Assembly: GCA_036925085.1 (NCBI GenBank)
Contig: JAUPFP010000013.1
Coordinates: 1,489,001 to 1,553,000 of the forward strand
Direction of reading: 5' to 3'
Origin: Brachycybe producta
Taxonomy: Eukaryota > Arthropoda > Diplopoda > Playtdesmida > Andrognathidae
DNA length: 64,000 nt
The notes beneath the pieces were generated by a model. The model ran no database searches, was not told where the DNA came from, and saw only the letters and a list, made by a program, of their open reading frames with translations. A program made the position numbers and the translations under genes. Within the stretch, counting starts at the first letter, position 1. Every line of letters starts with the position of its first letter. This document shows positions 24,847-36,974 of the stretch, in pieces.

Positions 24847-27800
24847 TGTTTCTTTTGAAATGCTATAAATATTTTGGAAAAATTCTTTCATCTCATTATA
24901 AATACAAATTAAATTAGCTTAGTAAATTTGGATTCTTAATTTCTTTCCGGACGATTAATAGTTTTTTCTTTTTCATTTTTTTTTTGGTAATATTTTTAAA
25001 GTTTTTTGTTTTGTTATTAAACTTATTATACAGAATATTTCAAGGCTTGTTTTTTGTTATCTTTGACTAAAAGAATATTTGATGATGTTTTTATAGCAAC
25101 AATTCTTTTTTTTTTTTACAAATTACTCTCATTTCCTTTCTGTCTTTATTCCACTTAACTTTGAAATTAAGCTATACATTTTTATTTAATGAATATTTAA
25201 GTGCAAATGAAATTAAGTTTTAGTAGCAGGTTTTTTGTTGTTGTTGAAGAAAAAAAATGTCTTATTATTTTAGAGTTTTACTAAAAAGGACATTCATTAA
25301 TTTGTTTCCTGCAAAACATTGCTGGAGCTTTTTTTGTTGTTGTTGTTGTTGGTCTGAATTCTTTTGCACTCGAGGCTGTATATAATAGAAACGTAAATTA
25401 ACTAATTATATAGTTATATGAAAGACTATGTAATTATGATGCATACATTAAACATATAATTTTATATTTGTAAGAAACCTTTTGATCCTTTAAGATATAA
25501 TTGAAGACTTTTTTTTTCTTAATGTAAGTAACTCTTTTACACTTGGAAAACGATAAAATAACTTTTCGACTTAAAAATATGATTAGTCTTATTTATTTTG
25601 TGTTTCATATTTGTTTGACAAGTTTTTGTATCATCATTGTTGTTTAGTTATAGTAGGCCTATATATTGGTTATGTCCCACCCTAAATTTGTTGCTCTAAC
25701 TTTGTTTCTATAACTACAGTAACCTGTGTAGCTTTTCTTCAACAAAAAATACGGCACATGTCCAATTGTCCATATTTTGGCCTTAACCTATTTGATTGCA
25801 GTTTTTTTTAAATCAGTTTTCAGATCTGAATCGATATCTGTAATTTTTTTCATACCAAAGTAGAACATATCCCATAGTAAAACCACTTCAAATTCAGATT
25901 TTCTGTCTTTTTAAATTTATTAGGATTCGTTTTTTTTTTTTTTTGCATTTCCTGAAAAAAAATCTACTAACTGGACATGTGACATTTTGAAAAAAAAAAG
26001 CTTCTCAGTTAAACCAAATGCTTAAGGTGTTGTACATTTTGGAGAACCTTGTGAAATAACAAAAAAAAAAACAGTTGTGTAGATTTAGGCTGACTTCACA
26101 CGGGCTATTTTATGGTGCTACTTTGTGGTTCTACAAAGTGGTTGTAGTGACTTGCTTCACACGGACCACCACTGAAAGCAATGGATGCAATGGCCACTTG
26201 GTATGGCCACTCATCGACACTGACGTAAAACAGTGGTGGTGGAACAGTCCCTATTTAATCAATGGTCTGTCGTTTATTATTTGATAAATGAAATCTTTCA
26301 TTTAAAACATTTCTTTAAATGTTTTATTTTTCATCTGTCAAACCAAATGAAAGGTTACGGTTAAAAACGATTAGAGTCCACTTTTGGTGAAAAGTTGTTC
26401 GGTGGTTTTTATTACCTAAAGATTCAAATCGTGACTCCATAACTTTTAAGAAAGTCATGGTTTCTACACAAATAAGGGTGAAAGAAAACGCGTGTCACCT
26501 AAGAACGATCTGGGTCCATGTGAAAATGGGCAAAAATGATCAGACCTTAAACCAGTGTATCTTTTCCGGTCCTTCCGTATCTTGTGACTCAATATTTGCT
26601 GTTTTATGTGTTCATTTCTCACAATTTTTGGTCAACCCAGAGGCCAGAATATTTTACACCTTCCCGACAACTTAACCTGGAGACCAAGAAAGGGACGACA
26701 AGTTTGTGGACGACCCACTTATTGATTCTGTTTTAGTGAAAGTAACGTGGAAATGATGATCAAGGTCCATGTATTTTTTTTTTTAATAAAAATCTTATTA
26801 AATATTCATGATTCATCCTAAACTTTGTTTTGCCCTTTTGTATGGTTCAATAAATAGTTCTCAAACATGAATATGCAATTTATTATTTTAACTCTTATTT
26901 TTTTAAAACCCTGTGGATGGACTTGAAACTTTAAAAATAGTCATTCTGAAAAATGAACAAGAAAGGACTCTTGATTGTTTTTAGCCGCAGACACCTTCAA
27001 ATATTTCTAATAGATTCTTGATATTATTTAATTTTTTTAGTAGTTTTTTTTTAACAAAATTACTAATTGTATTTTTTAAATCATAATTTTGGCTGACTAT
27101 TTTTGGTTGAGACACTACAGAATGTATCGAACTAATAACATAAACGTGTAATATTCATAAACAAATCCAAATATACTGTATATCCGGTATATACAAAAGA
27201 TATTGCATTTTTTTTTAGGTTTTCCTTCTTCAGTTTTTTTGGCTGTTTTGAAATTTACCTTAGGAGGCTTTTTTTTGTCTTCTTCTGCAGTTTGTTTTAT
27301 ATTCGTTCTCTCAGTTTACTCATCAGTTGGCCAACTAGCTCAAGGGACTCATGACCAAGTAATAGATAGACCAGTGGGCCTTATATATTATCTACATTAT
27401 GGGTCACTTGGGTTTTTTTTGGTGGCTCCACAAAATGCAATACACTCGTCCATCAAATAGCATTTTATTTGGCAAAATTAAATTCTTACAAAGTTACTTT
27501 TAAGGATGGTTCACACATGCAGGAAAACAAACATAAAGTAGAAATATAGATTAAGAAAAATTATAATAAAATCTCAGGAATATTTCTGTGTTCCTTTGCA
27601 TGCAAAGATTCTCACACATTATGACAGAAAACGTTTCAAGAACAATTACTTAAAATTGTGATTTTCAGATAACTTTTTTGTTCTTATCTGGTTAAAGATA
27701 GTTTTTGTGTCGCTTTTTTCTTCAAAGAAATTTAGAACGTTCAAGAAATTGTGTAACATCTATTGCACATCATGATATAATGCAACAGCAATGTAAGATT

Positions 27801-27989
27801 GCTTTCTGCTGCGCATGTGTACAATGTAGTGCATTATGCTCTGGCTAACTATAACCTGAATGAAGTGAGAAGGAAATGTTAGTAAAAATATTAACAAGCA
27901 AATGTTTTTTTTTCTTCTTCAAATTGTTACCTTTAAATATAAACTTTTCATGACAATTTGGCCACAATTTTTTTTAAAAAAACGAAATT

Positions 27990-27999
<10 letters not shown>

Positions 28000-28038
<39 letters not shown>

Positions 28039-28070
28039 CCTATGTATATATATATATATATAGGCCTATG
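28000..28070. repeat. (TA)n with TAGGCCTA palindromes
   Basis: About 60 bp of TA interrupted twice by TAGGCCTATG, in direct repeat. Confidence 0.85.
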
Positions 28071-31000
28071 TATATTTAGAAAATATCAGCATGAAAATTT
28101 TTCTTAGTTTGTTCATTTTTGCTCGTAAACTTTCTAAATCACTTTCAGTTTTTTTTCCTTCTTAAAGGTGTTAGGAAAAATCAGGATAAAAATCACTTTG
28201 AAAAAAAAAAGTTTTCAAGTGACAACCAAAAAGTCACTTTTGGTCTAAAATACAGACTAGATTGGAAGTCTGAAATATCTATATAAATGGGTGAATTCAG
28301 GTGGTGATGATTTACAGTAACATTTCTGCTCTGATTCACAGAGTGGAGAAAAGTTGTTTTTTTCTCTTTTAGTAGACAAGAATTTTTTTATCATTGTATT
28401 TGCAGCTACAATCACAGAAAGAAAGAAAGAGAAAAAAATCAGTAGCCATATCAAGAAAAAAAAAAAGGTTTGGTCCTATATAGAGAGAGATAGATATAGG
28501 AAGTATTTCACCTTTTTCTGCTTTTCTCTTGAGGAATCATAAGAGGCAAAAATAAATAACAATACACTTCAAAAAGAGAGAGAAAAAATGTTACAAAATA
28601 AAAAATGGAGAGCAAAGAACGCGGACACAAACAAAATAAGTATAAAAAATGTGATTACGCAGCCACCATGCCACATTTTGCCCATGACTTTGAAAACTCT
28701 TGAATAGGCAAAAAAAATGCAGCTTATTTTATAGGTCCCTAAAACACATCCTGTAATCTGCAGTACCCATTAGTCTGCTGATGTTGCTCTCTATATATTA
28801 TGTGGCGCAGGAAAACCGCGTTTATTTAAAAACGTATATTTGAGAAACTATGAAGAGCTTATAAAGGCTAAGGAGGATGAGTGATTATAAAAATCGAGAT
28901 AAGTTCCAAATTTTGTCAATGAAATGAGAAAGAATTTGATGGAAAATAGAAATAAATGAAAAATAAACCTGCTCATTACTGCGTTCTAGTGTCAACATGT
29001 ACTACTATAACATTGAAATCTATGGAGGTCTCTTACTTTAAACTCAATTTACTCAGAACATTACCCACTATGAGCTACACAACTCAAAAGTATCAAACTT
29101 TAGGAGATTGATAACAACATGCCGAAATCTATTTGTGCCAGAATTGAAATATATTGTTAAAAATAATTTTTTTAGGCTTAATTATCAATACTCATAATGA
29201 AATTCATTTTTAACTCTGAGAAAAGGGCACTTTTTTATTGTTTATGTTGTTTTTGCTTATAATTATCATTTGAAAAGTAAATTATCATGTTTAATGTTGA
29301 TAAGCCTATTTTAAACCAGTTTCAAATATGACTAGTTTAAATGAGTGTTTCGTATTTTATATTAAAAAATAGTTTTAAGAATGCTTGTTCAACTATTTCA
29401 AAAAAAAAAAAAAAATCAATAACATTGTTAATTTTTTTTTAATCTCATGTTTCGATTTTTGTATGAATAAATTTCGGTATCTTGTTAACAAACACCTAAA
29501 AGTCTGATTATATGAAACTTTTATAGTTTTTCTGAGATAATCATCTTTAAACTGAACACGGTTTATCTGCGCCACGCCCCGATATGTGTGGGGTGGGGAA
29601 ATATACGCTCGTACATAGACGCTCATGTTGCATCATGGATTCCATCCCAGATGACCATTCAAGTCTCCTTTTTCATTTTGTTATATATTTCCTTCTTTTG
29701 ATCATTTTTTTTTGTGAATTGGTTTCAAGTGCAGAAAGTGATGCTGGTGGGAGGACTGCCATTGGTCCATTGCAATTTCGGCTTCAATGATAAAGAGAGT
29801 ATAAGACCTTTTTTCTAGAATAGGGAATGAAGATGAGATGTATGAATGGGATTTTATTATATGTACCATTGTACCTGCAGAAAATGTCTTTTTTATGGGA
29901 ATGTCGTTAGGCTTGCACAAAAAATGACTATGTTATGTAATATTATTGTACATATTGTATAGAAGTAGGAAAAAATTCTACACGATGCAGTTTCTTGTTC
30001 TTTATTGTAGTTTTTTTTTTCTTCTTCTGTTTGAAAAAAAAAGGTTCTTTTCAAGACTTCCTGCTTTTTTGCAATTTTCAACATAGAAAAACCTTATACC
30101 TTAATGCCAGTCTGTCGAGACTCGAGAGTGCTCAAGTTGAAGTTTGAAGTGCCAAATTTCATGTTTGAATTTAGGTCTAGAAGTCAAAATTGACAACTCT
30201 TAAAAAATATTTCTAAATCAATGTACTTTTTTTGGCATTTCTATTATAATAACCATTATTTTGGCCCATATTCAAGAACGAAATTTGTCACATGAACTTC
30301 AACATAAACACTCTGAGGAAAGTTCCAACATAAAAAAAAAATCCCTTTTCAAAATTTTATTGTAATAAAAACCAGGGGTTTCTATGTTAGAACTCAGATC
30401 AAGAAGGTTCAATTTGGTGTTCAAGTGACAAGTTTTTTCTTTCTTGAAATTGGGCCTAGAATACAAATAAAATAAATTAGATTTATTTTATCATTTTGTT
30501 TTTCAAATAATCATGTTTTTTTTCTTCTACTCTATAAAGTGTATACAATTTAAGTGATAACGTATTGCATAAGAAATGAGTCATATGATTTAATGATGAT
30601 GTCAAATTATTCTGACTGATGTTTTAAAGGTCTTTAATTTGCCATTTGGTCTTTTTCAAAGTCAGGAAAAAAGAAATTTGAATGGAACATCGTTAATCAT
30701 CAACAACTTAAGTTCTTTCTGCATTAAAAAAAAGGAAATGAATGGAGAAAAAAAAAAAGAAAGTTCAGATTGATAATGTGCTTGTTTGTACATTTGCATA
30801 AATTGTTTACAAATCAATTCTTTGGGGCCTTTTAGGGGTTTTTTTGTGTGTGTATGTGTGCGTGTTTGAGGACGATTTTTTTTTTTGGAAATTTTTATTA
30901 CTTTGTCTTGAACGAGAATTGTTTATATACTTTAACTATACATAAAAAACCCTTTAAGGCATTTTTTACCAATTTGTTTGCCTTTCTATTTCGTTTTATT

Positions 31001-31347
31001 TTCACATGGATACAAAAAAATCCAAAACTACAACAAACAAGATGCTTTTGTGGCCACTTTTTTGACATTTTTTTATAATAATAAAAGGTTGAGGAAATTA
31101 TATTTTTTTAGTAAATAAAACTACAGGTAATCAGCTATTTCTATATAGCTTTTTCAGTTCCCGCGTTTGAACCTAAACAAGTGCTCTTAGTGATTGCCTA
31201 TTCACAGGGGATTTCTTGTCATCAGTTTTTTTTGTTGTGTTTCTATATTGAACAATATTAATGAACCCATCGTATGTTCGAGGTTGGGTTTTTATTAATT
31301 ATGCTTACCAAATTACCAATAGCAGAATATTAAAATGTCAAACAACA

Positions 31348-31382
31348 CGAGGAGAGAGAGAGAAAGAGAGAGAGAGTGAGAG

Positions 31383-31429
<47 letters not shown>

Positions 31430-31440
31430 AAAAAAAAGAG
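31348..31440. repeat. (GA)n microsatellite
   Basis: About 90 bp of GA with AAAG and GTGA interruptions. Confidence 0.9.
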
Positions 31441-31835
31441 GGAACGTGTTGTGAAAATTAATTTTCTGACCAATGTTCATTAATGGGCTTTAGAATCAGT
31501 TAGTTATTTTAGGTTAAAGGTTGAACTTTAAAAAGCTAAGGGAGAAGATAATTTCCTTTCTTTAAAGTTATTGCATTTTGCATGCCAGCAATTTAGAAGT
31601 TTACTTTTGCTTTGAAGGCCTTATCTTATGTTAATTCATTAGCATATTGGGTTCTCTACAATTTGAGTAATTTTTAGATTTGAAACATTTCAAGAAAGTT
31701 TTAACTTATATGCGGCATAATATAATTTTAGACATTTGTATTCATAAAATGTATATGTTTGCTTTTTTTAAAAAAACGGAATATATTTTGTTTATTGCAT
31801 ATTCTACGTTAGTTGTGAGTTATAAATAATAATTA

Positions 31836-31917
<82 letters not shown>

Positions 31918-31990
31918 GTTATTGTTATTGTTATTGTTATTATTATTATTATTTTTATTTTTATTATTTTTATTATTATTATTTTATTAC
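31836..31990. repeat. (ATT)n microsatellite
   Basis: About 150 bp of ATT/TTA units, with GTT variants near 31917-31940, the longest triplet array in the window. Confidence 0.9.
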
Positions 31991-33119
31991 TATATTAATT
32001 TATTACGTTTTGTGTTTCATAAGGGAAAAATATAAAATTATTGAAAATAAGTAGATGTCCAAGATGGTCTAATTAAATTCGCTATTTAAATCAAAAGTAA
32101 CTTATTTAAAACAATTTTTTTAAATTTGATTTTAATCAGGATTTATTAAAATTGGCATTTTGCAACTGTAAAAATTATATGATTGAAATCACATTTTGAA
32201 ATTGTTTTTAGAATTTTTTAAATTAACTGTTTCACTTTTCATGAAATGATTTCATTATGATAAAAAAATTTGAAATAAATACAAAATATCGTTTAAATAA
32301 ATGAAAATCAGATTTTAAGATGAAAATACAAGTTTTTTTTAAACAGAAAAGTCATGATTGTTTATCCAAATTTTGATGTTCATGTTGGCGGTTTCTCATC
32401 TTTTTTTCTTTCTGTCACTCTGTTTATCTCATGTCTATTTCTCTTTTCATTTTTCTTTTCATTTTTCATTTTTCTCTCAATCTCTTATTTTTAATCTCAA
32501 TTTCTTATTTCTATCTCAATATCTCTCTTTCTCAATGTTTGTCTACTTATCACTCAATATCTTATTTTATTTTTTCTCTGTTTCTGAATCTTTTTTTTTT
32601 TGTGCGTTTAATATTTTTTTTTTCTTTTTTGGATTTTTTCTGTCTTTTATTTTTTTATTTCTTGAAAGTTCTTCAAAATGGGTTGGTTGACATTAGAATT
32701 GTGAGCAACACATACACATATAATATACCTTATTTGAAGTTTATAAACATTTTGAAATGCAGGTGGGTGGCAGCCAATAGGATTTTCTTCTTCTTCTTTA
32801 TTTTGCACACTGAACAAAAAAAAAATGAAAGATACACTTCAAGGCATATTGTGAATACTATATATATTGAAGCATTCGTTGTGTTGGACCTTATATTAGA
32901 TTTTTTTTGTCAAAAATCCATTATTGAGCTCCCATTGTCCTTTGAAATTATATTTGAAATAAATGTTAGGAAGTACATATAGTATGAAGTGAATTGAATG
33001 AGTGGTTCTTGGCCTTTTTTTCTATTCTCACAACGGATGAAAGTATTTTTTTATGATTTTATTAACTTTTTTTTTCAGCTGAGATTGTTCTATTTTTTTT
33101 GTTCCACAATATTATTTTT

Positions 33120-33507
33120 TAGGGACCATTCGAATCCTCGAATCTTGAAAAATATTCGAGATTTGAAAGCTCGAATCTTCGCGCTTTTTTTTTTCGTCTT
33201 TCGAATCTTTCGAATCCTAACCTTAAAAAAACTGTTAAAAACTTTGATAAAATTAGTTTTAACTCCATTGACGTCCAAACGACGTTCACTAACAGAAAAA
33301 CCGGCGATTATTGCAATTTCGGTGGCGACCCGGAGTGCCACACTTTTTTTAATATTAATAATTTAATATTTAATATTATATCATTTTTTTTGTATCTTCT
33401 TAATGAATAATATAGGATTTTTATATGAAGGATTCGAGAGATTCGTAAGATTCGAGAACCGTTTCGAATTCGGATTCGATTCGAATTTAGGATTCGTACC
33501 ACCTCTA
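33120..33507 (+). mobile_element. hAT-like MITE, family C copy 2
   Basis: TAGGGACCATTCGAATCC to GGATTCGTACCACCTCTA, 388 bp. Interior as in copy 1, including GCGATTATTGCAATTTCGG. Flanks TTATTTTT and ATTTTTTT could be a target duplication but are low complexity. Confidence 0.75.
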
Positions 33508-36500
33508 ATTTTTTTTGTTTCAATTGTATTTGAAAACAAAAAGGACGTTGGTTTAATCTTACACTTTTCGAAATTTGAGAAAATCTTTTTTTTTTTTTTG
33601 GTAATAAAAGAAGTTAGGAATTTCATAATTAATCATTTTTTAGGCCTGTAAAATTAATTTTTGTCTTCTATAAATAGTAACACAAATATTATATATTAAT
33701 AATTTCGTTGAGTTATTTTTTTTCTTATTAAAATGCATGAAATGTTATTTTTTTTAGCTGTAAAAATATGAGAATCCGTTGGTGAATACATTTTTAATGT
33801 CATGTCAGGATTAAATCTTGAGCAGTTTTTCGTCTTTTCTCGTTATTTTATTATTAGTGATAATAATCTTAAGATTAGTTTTGTTTTCGTTTCACTTGAG
33901 ACATTTATGTTTTATTTTCATTTATTTCTCAAGAATCTTTATCAAGTTTGTTTTTATTTTCTAGAAATCCTCGTTTTAATTCTTTTTATTGTTTGCAATT
34001 GTATTGAATATGATAAAAATTATTTTTTTCTCTGGTTAGGCTTAAGCCATGTGAAGATTAGTCAGTTTATTTTAGATTTTCACTGAACAAATACACACAA
34101 TTCGGCTATAATCAGTTCTGAAGTTTTTTGAAGTTTGAAGTTTTTTTTTGTTGAGGAATTTGAGTCTTATGAGTGGCTGTTTATGCCAAAATCTTATTAA
34201 AAGCAAAAAAAAAAACTGTAGGCCTACTATTTATATTCAATCATACATTACGATTTTAAAGACGTCTTTTCTGTTGTGTTAATTTTCTTAAAAATCAATC
34301 GAATAAATTATTTAACAAAAACATAAAATTATTTATTAATTTTACCATAGAGATAGTGAAAAACAACAGTGACGTAATAATGTAATGGTTGCAAGTTACA
34401 AAAGGTTAGAAATCCCCAAACAGTAAGCTGCTTGCAACTACTGACGGGACCATGCACGGGTCTTTCCAAGCGTATTTATTCCAATTCAAACTGCATGAAT
34501 CATAGACGCCGACTATGTAGGTGCTGTGGTACTCAATCACCCATTGAACCGTTCTAATGGAAGCTCAGCAGTCAGCACTCTTTGTATTTTTTTTTTCTAT
34601 TTTGCAGTTTTCTCTTAATTTTTATACCAACATTCTTGCTGAATAAAAATTCCCTATGTTTTTTTTTATAATGTGCACTCAGTTTGAACTATCAACTGAA
34701 TGATGTCAAACAAAATATTGTGGTTAGCATGACAGAGCTTCCTAACAAGCTTCACATAATGGTATACTTGATGGGACATACCACTATTGACATGATTGTT
34801 AGTGCTAGAGGCCACAACATACTGAGCCACAGTCTTTATGACTGAATACTACCTGAGGTATATAACCAAGAAGGAGGTTAGAATGTCACACAATGACTAA
34901 GGGAAGAATCACACACGCTGAAAAAGCACCAGGAAATAGAATTGCAAATAAATTTGTGTTCATTTTTCACGCAAAAATATATGGTGCTTCGTCTTGTGCG
35001 TTGTTGCAAAGTGAAATTCACTGGGATTCTTTTTTCTCAGCATGTGTGATTCTACCCTTGCAGTTGAACATTCTGGTGACATAAAAAGTGATGTATGACA
35101 TGCGGCTGCAATCTGAGCTTAAGGTGAGGATGCTGCAGGCGACTAACTACTTACATGGTGGTGCGTGTGACAGTTATGGTGGGGCCACACTGACGTTAAC
35201 GTCTGACGTCCATTATTGCAATAATTAAGGCGTCAAAAATAGAGATTAAATTTGATGTGTCAAAAAAGACCGCCACCTGAGCTATCGCCTAACGTCTAAC
35301 GCCATTAATAATGATAATAAATTAGCGCGTTAAGTCTTGGCTACACCTGTGTTTAATGTCAAATAACGGCATTAGACGTTAATGTGACCCCAGCATTAAG
35401 GAATAAAATTGCCTAATGCTTAACGCCTTTATGTAGCTTTGGTCTTTAATACATATTGCATCACTTTACAGTCTCCATACCAAGCTCGAAGTCAAGAAGG
35501 AAAAACTTATCACTTGACCTTCAACTTAACTCTCTGAGCAATGTTTCAACATTGAAAATGTTTCTGTTTTTCTATTGTGAGACCCTGCATAGAGGGTTCT
35601 CGATAAAGTACAAGTGCCAAGTTTTTTTTTTTTTAATTTTAGCCCAAAAAACGTCTAATAAAAACAGCCTATGTTTAATAAAAAACTGTACTGAATGTGT
35701 TTGTCTGGTTTTATGAAATACATATTCATAGATCTTTGTGCTAGTTGGACATTAACAATGTACGTTTTGTGTCTTTATTTGTCTGGTTTATAACACCTTT
35801 ATTGGACATAATGACACATTGTCACTTCACGCAACTTATTATTACACAACAAATTTGTTCTAGATTTTTTTTTCTTTAAAAAAAAAGCGAAATGCTTCTT
35901 TCTTTTTTTTGAAGAGGGGGAAAGTATTGGATGTCATCACTGTCACAGTTTTTTTGATGGCTGTGAAACAGTAAAATAGTGAAAAAAAATACCAAGGTAC
36001 TCATTACTTTCTGAAGTAAAATTACGAATTCATAACTATGTACAAGGTCACCAAGACTATCGAAAACATGCAAAAGTACTCCTTCAATCTAATCTAGGAT
36101 GGTTTCAAAGTCATGCTTCGTGGAATTTACAACCACAAAGTATAAGAATTGTGGAATAAGATTTGGTCTGTTTCTCTTTACTTTATATTGTGGGTTAGTA
36201 AGAACCTTTAAAGCTGCGATCCCATTGGCAATATTTAATGCAAGATTCACTGCAATGTGTTTTTGAATTAATATAGCAATTGCCAATGTGATTAATACTC
36301 TTGCAAGACTTAGTGGTTTCTTGAAACACCGTCTTACAGAAAACGCTCATCTTCGGTTTTTTTTGTTTGTTGCAAAAGCAACATTTGCTATTATTTCTTG
36401 CAAGAAACATAACTAGTGTAACTAGTGTGGTCGACGCTTAAATTTCGTAGCTTTCTGAACAGGGTGAAGGTTTTTTTAAATGAAAGTAATGGCTTTCTTA

Positions 36501-36557
36501 AGTTTTTCTTAAAATTGATGTCAAACAGTTTAAATGAATTTTTCTTAATTTCCCATC
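33508..36557. other. Mostly non-coding stretch
   Basis: AT-rich. 34340-34580 is less AT-rich without a reading frame. The MITE at 35175 and a repeat shared between about 36150-36440 and 47440-47670 (TTGCAAGAC, AATTGCNATTNCCAATGTGAT) are its only structure. Confidence 0.35.
35175..35393. mobile_element. MITE with TGGTGGGGCCAC termini, TTA flanks
   Basis: Left TGGTGGGGCCACACTGACGT, right complement ACGTTAATGTGACCCCAGCA. Flanked on both sides by TTA (35172-35174 and after the right end). A TWA duplication is typical of PIF/Harbinger elements. The interior repeats AACGTCTAACG-type motifs. Confidence 0.6.
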
Positions 36558-36974
36558 TAGGGATGGGACATTCGAATCCCGCGAACCTTGAAAAATATTC
36601 GAGATTCAAAAACTGGAATCTTCGCGCTTTTTTCTCTTTTTCGAATCTTTTGAATTCTAACCTAAAAAAACTTAACTGTTAAAAACTTTGGTAAAATTAG
36701 TTTAAACTATATTGACGTCCAATAAAAGCGGTTCACTAAAAAAACGGCGATTGTTGTAATTTCGGTGGTACCCGGATCACCAATATCAAATTGTGGCGAC
36801 CCTGAGTGCCACACTTGTTTTTTTTTTTAATTAATAAATTAGAAAATTAATATTTAATATTATTTCATATATTTGTATCTTATTAATGAATAATATAGGA
36901 TTCTTATATGAAGGATTCGAGGGATTCGAGAACCGATTCGGATTCGAGAAAATTCAGGATTCGTCCCACCTCTA
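36558..36974 (+). mobile_element. hAT-like MITE, family C copy 3
   Basis: TAGGGATGGGACATTCGAAT to ATTCGTCCCACCTCTA, about 417 bp. It is the copy with the best-preserved termini (GGGATGGGAC / GTCCCACCTC). Confidence 0.8.

Larger units (their letters stand above)
24847..33119. other. Long non-coding stretch
   Basis: AT-rich with microsatellites. 26075-26280 holds a less AT-rich patch with a repeated CTTCACACGG motif. 27505-27625 holds another TIR-like GGATGGTTCACACATGCAGG segment. 30110-30480 has diverged AAGTTTGAAGTGCCAA-type repeats also seen near 15650 and 35480. No supported gene. Confidence 0.35.

Noticed and set aside
29635..29790. 51-aa frame with one hydrophobic segment (SLLFHFVIYFLLLIIFFCEL)
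   Set aside because: The hydrophobic part is encoded by a T-rich run, which gives such residues by chance, and nothing supports expression.
32358..32982. Longest open frames of the 32 kb region, rich in F, L and S
   Set aside because: Pyrimidine-rich T/TC low-complexity DNA gives such hydrophobic frames; there is no domain, and the apparent GCAG acceptor near 32760 leads to no recognisable protein.
36195..36410. Cys-rich minus-strand frame resembling a zinc-binding peptide
   Set aside because: The segment is repeated at 47.4-47.7 kb with frame breaks, so it is repeat DNA.
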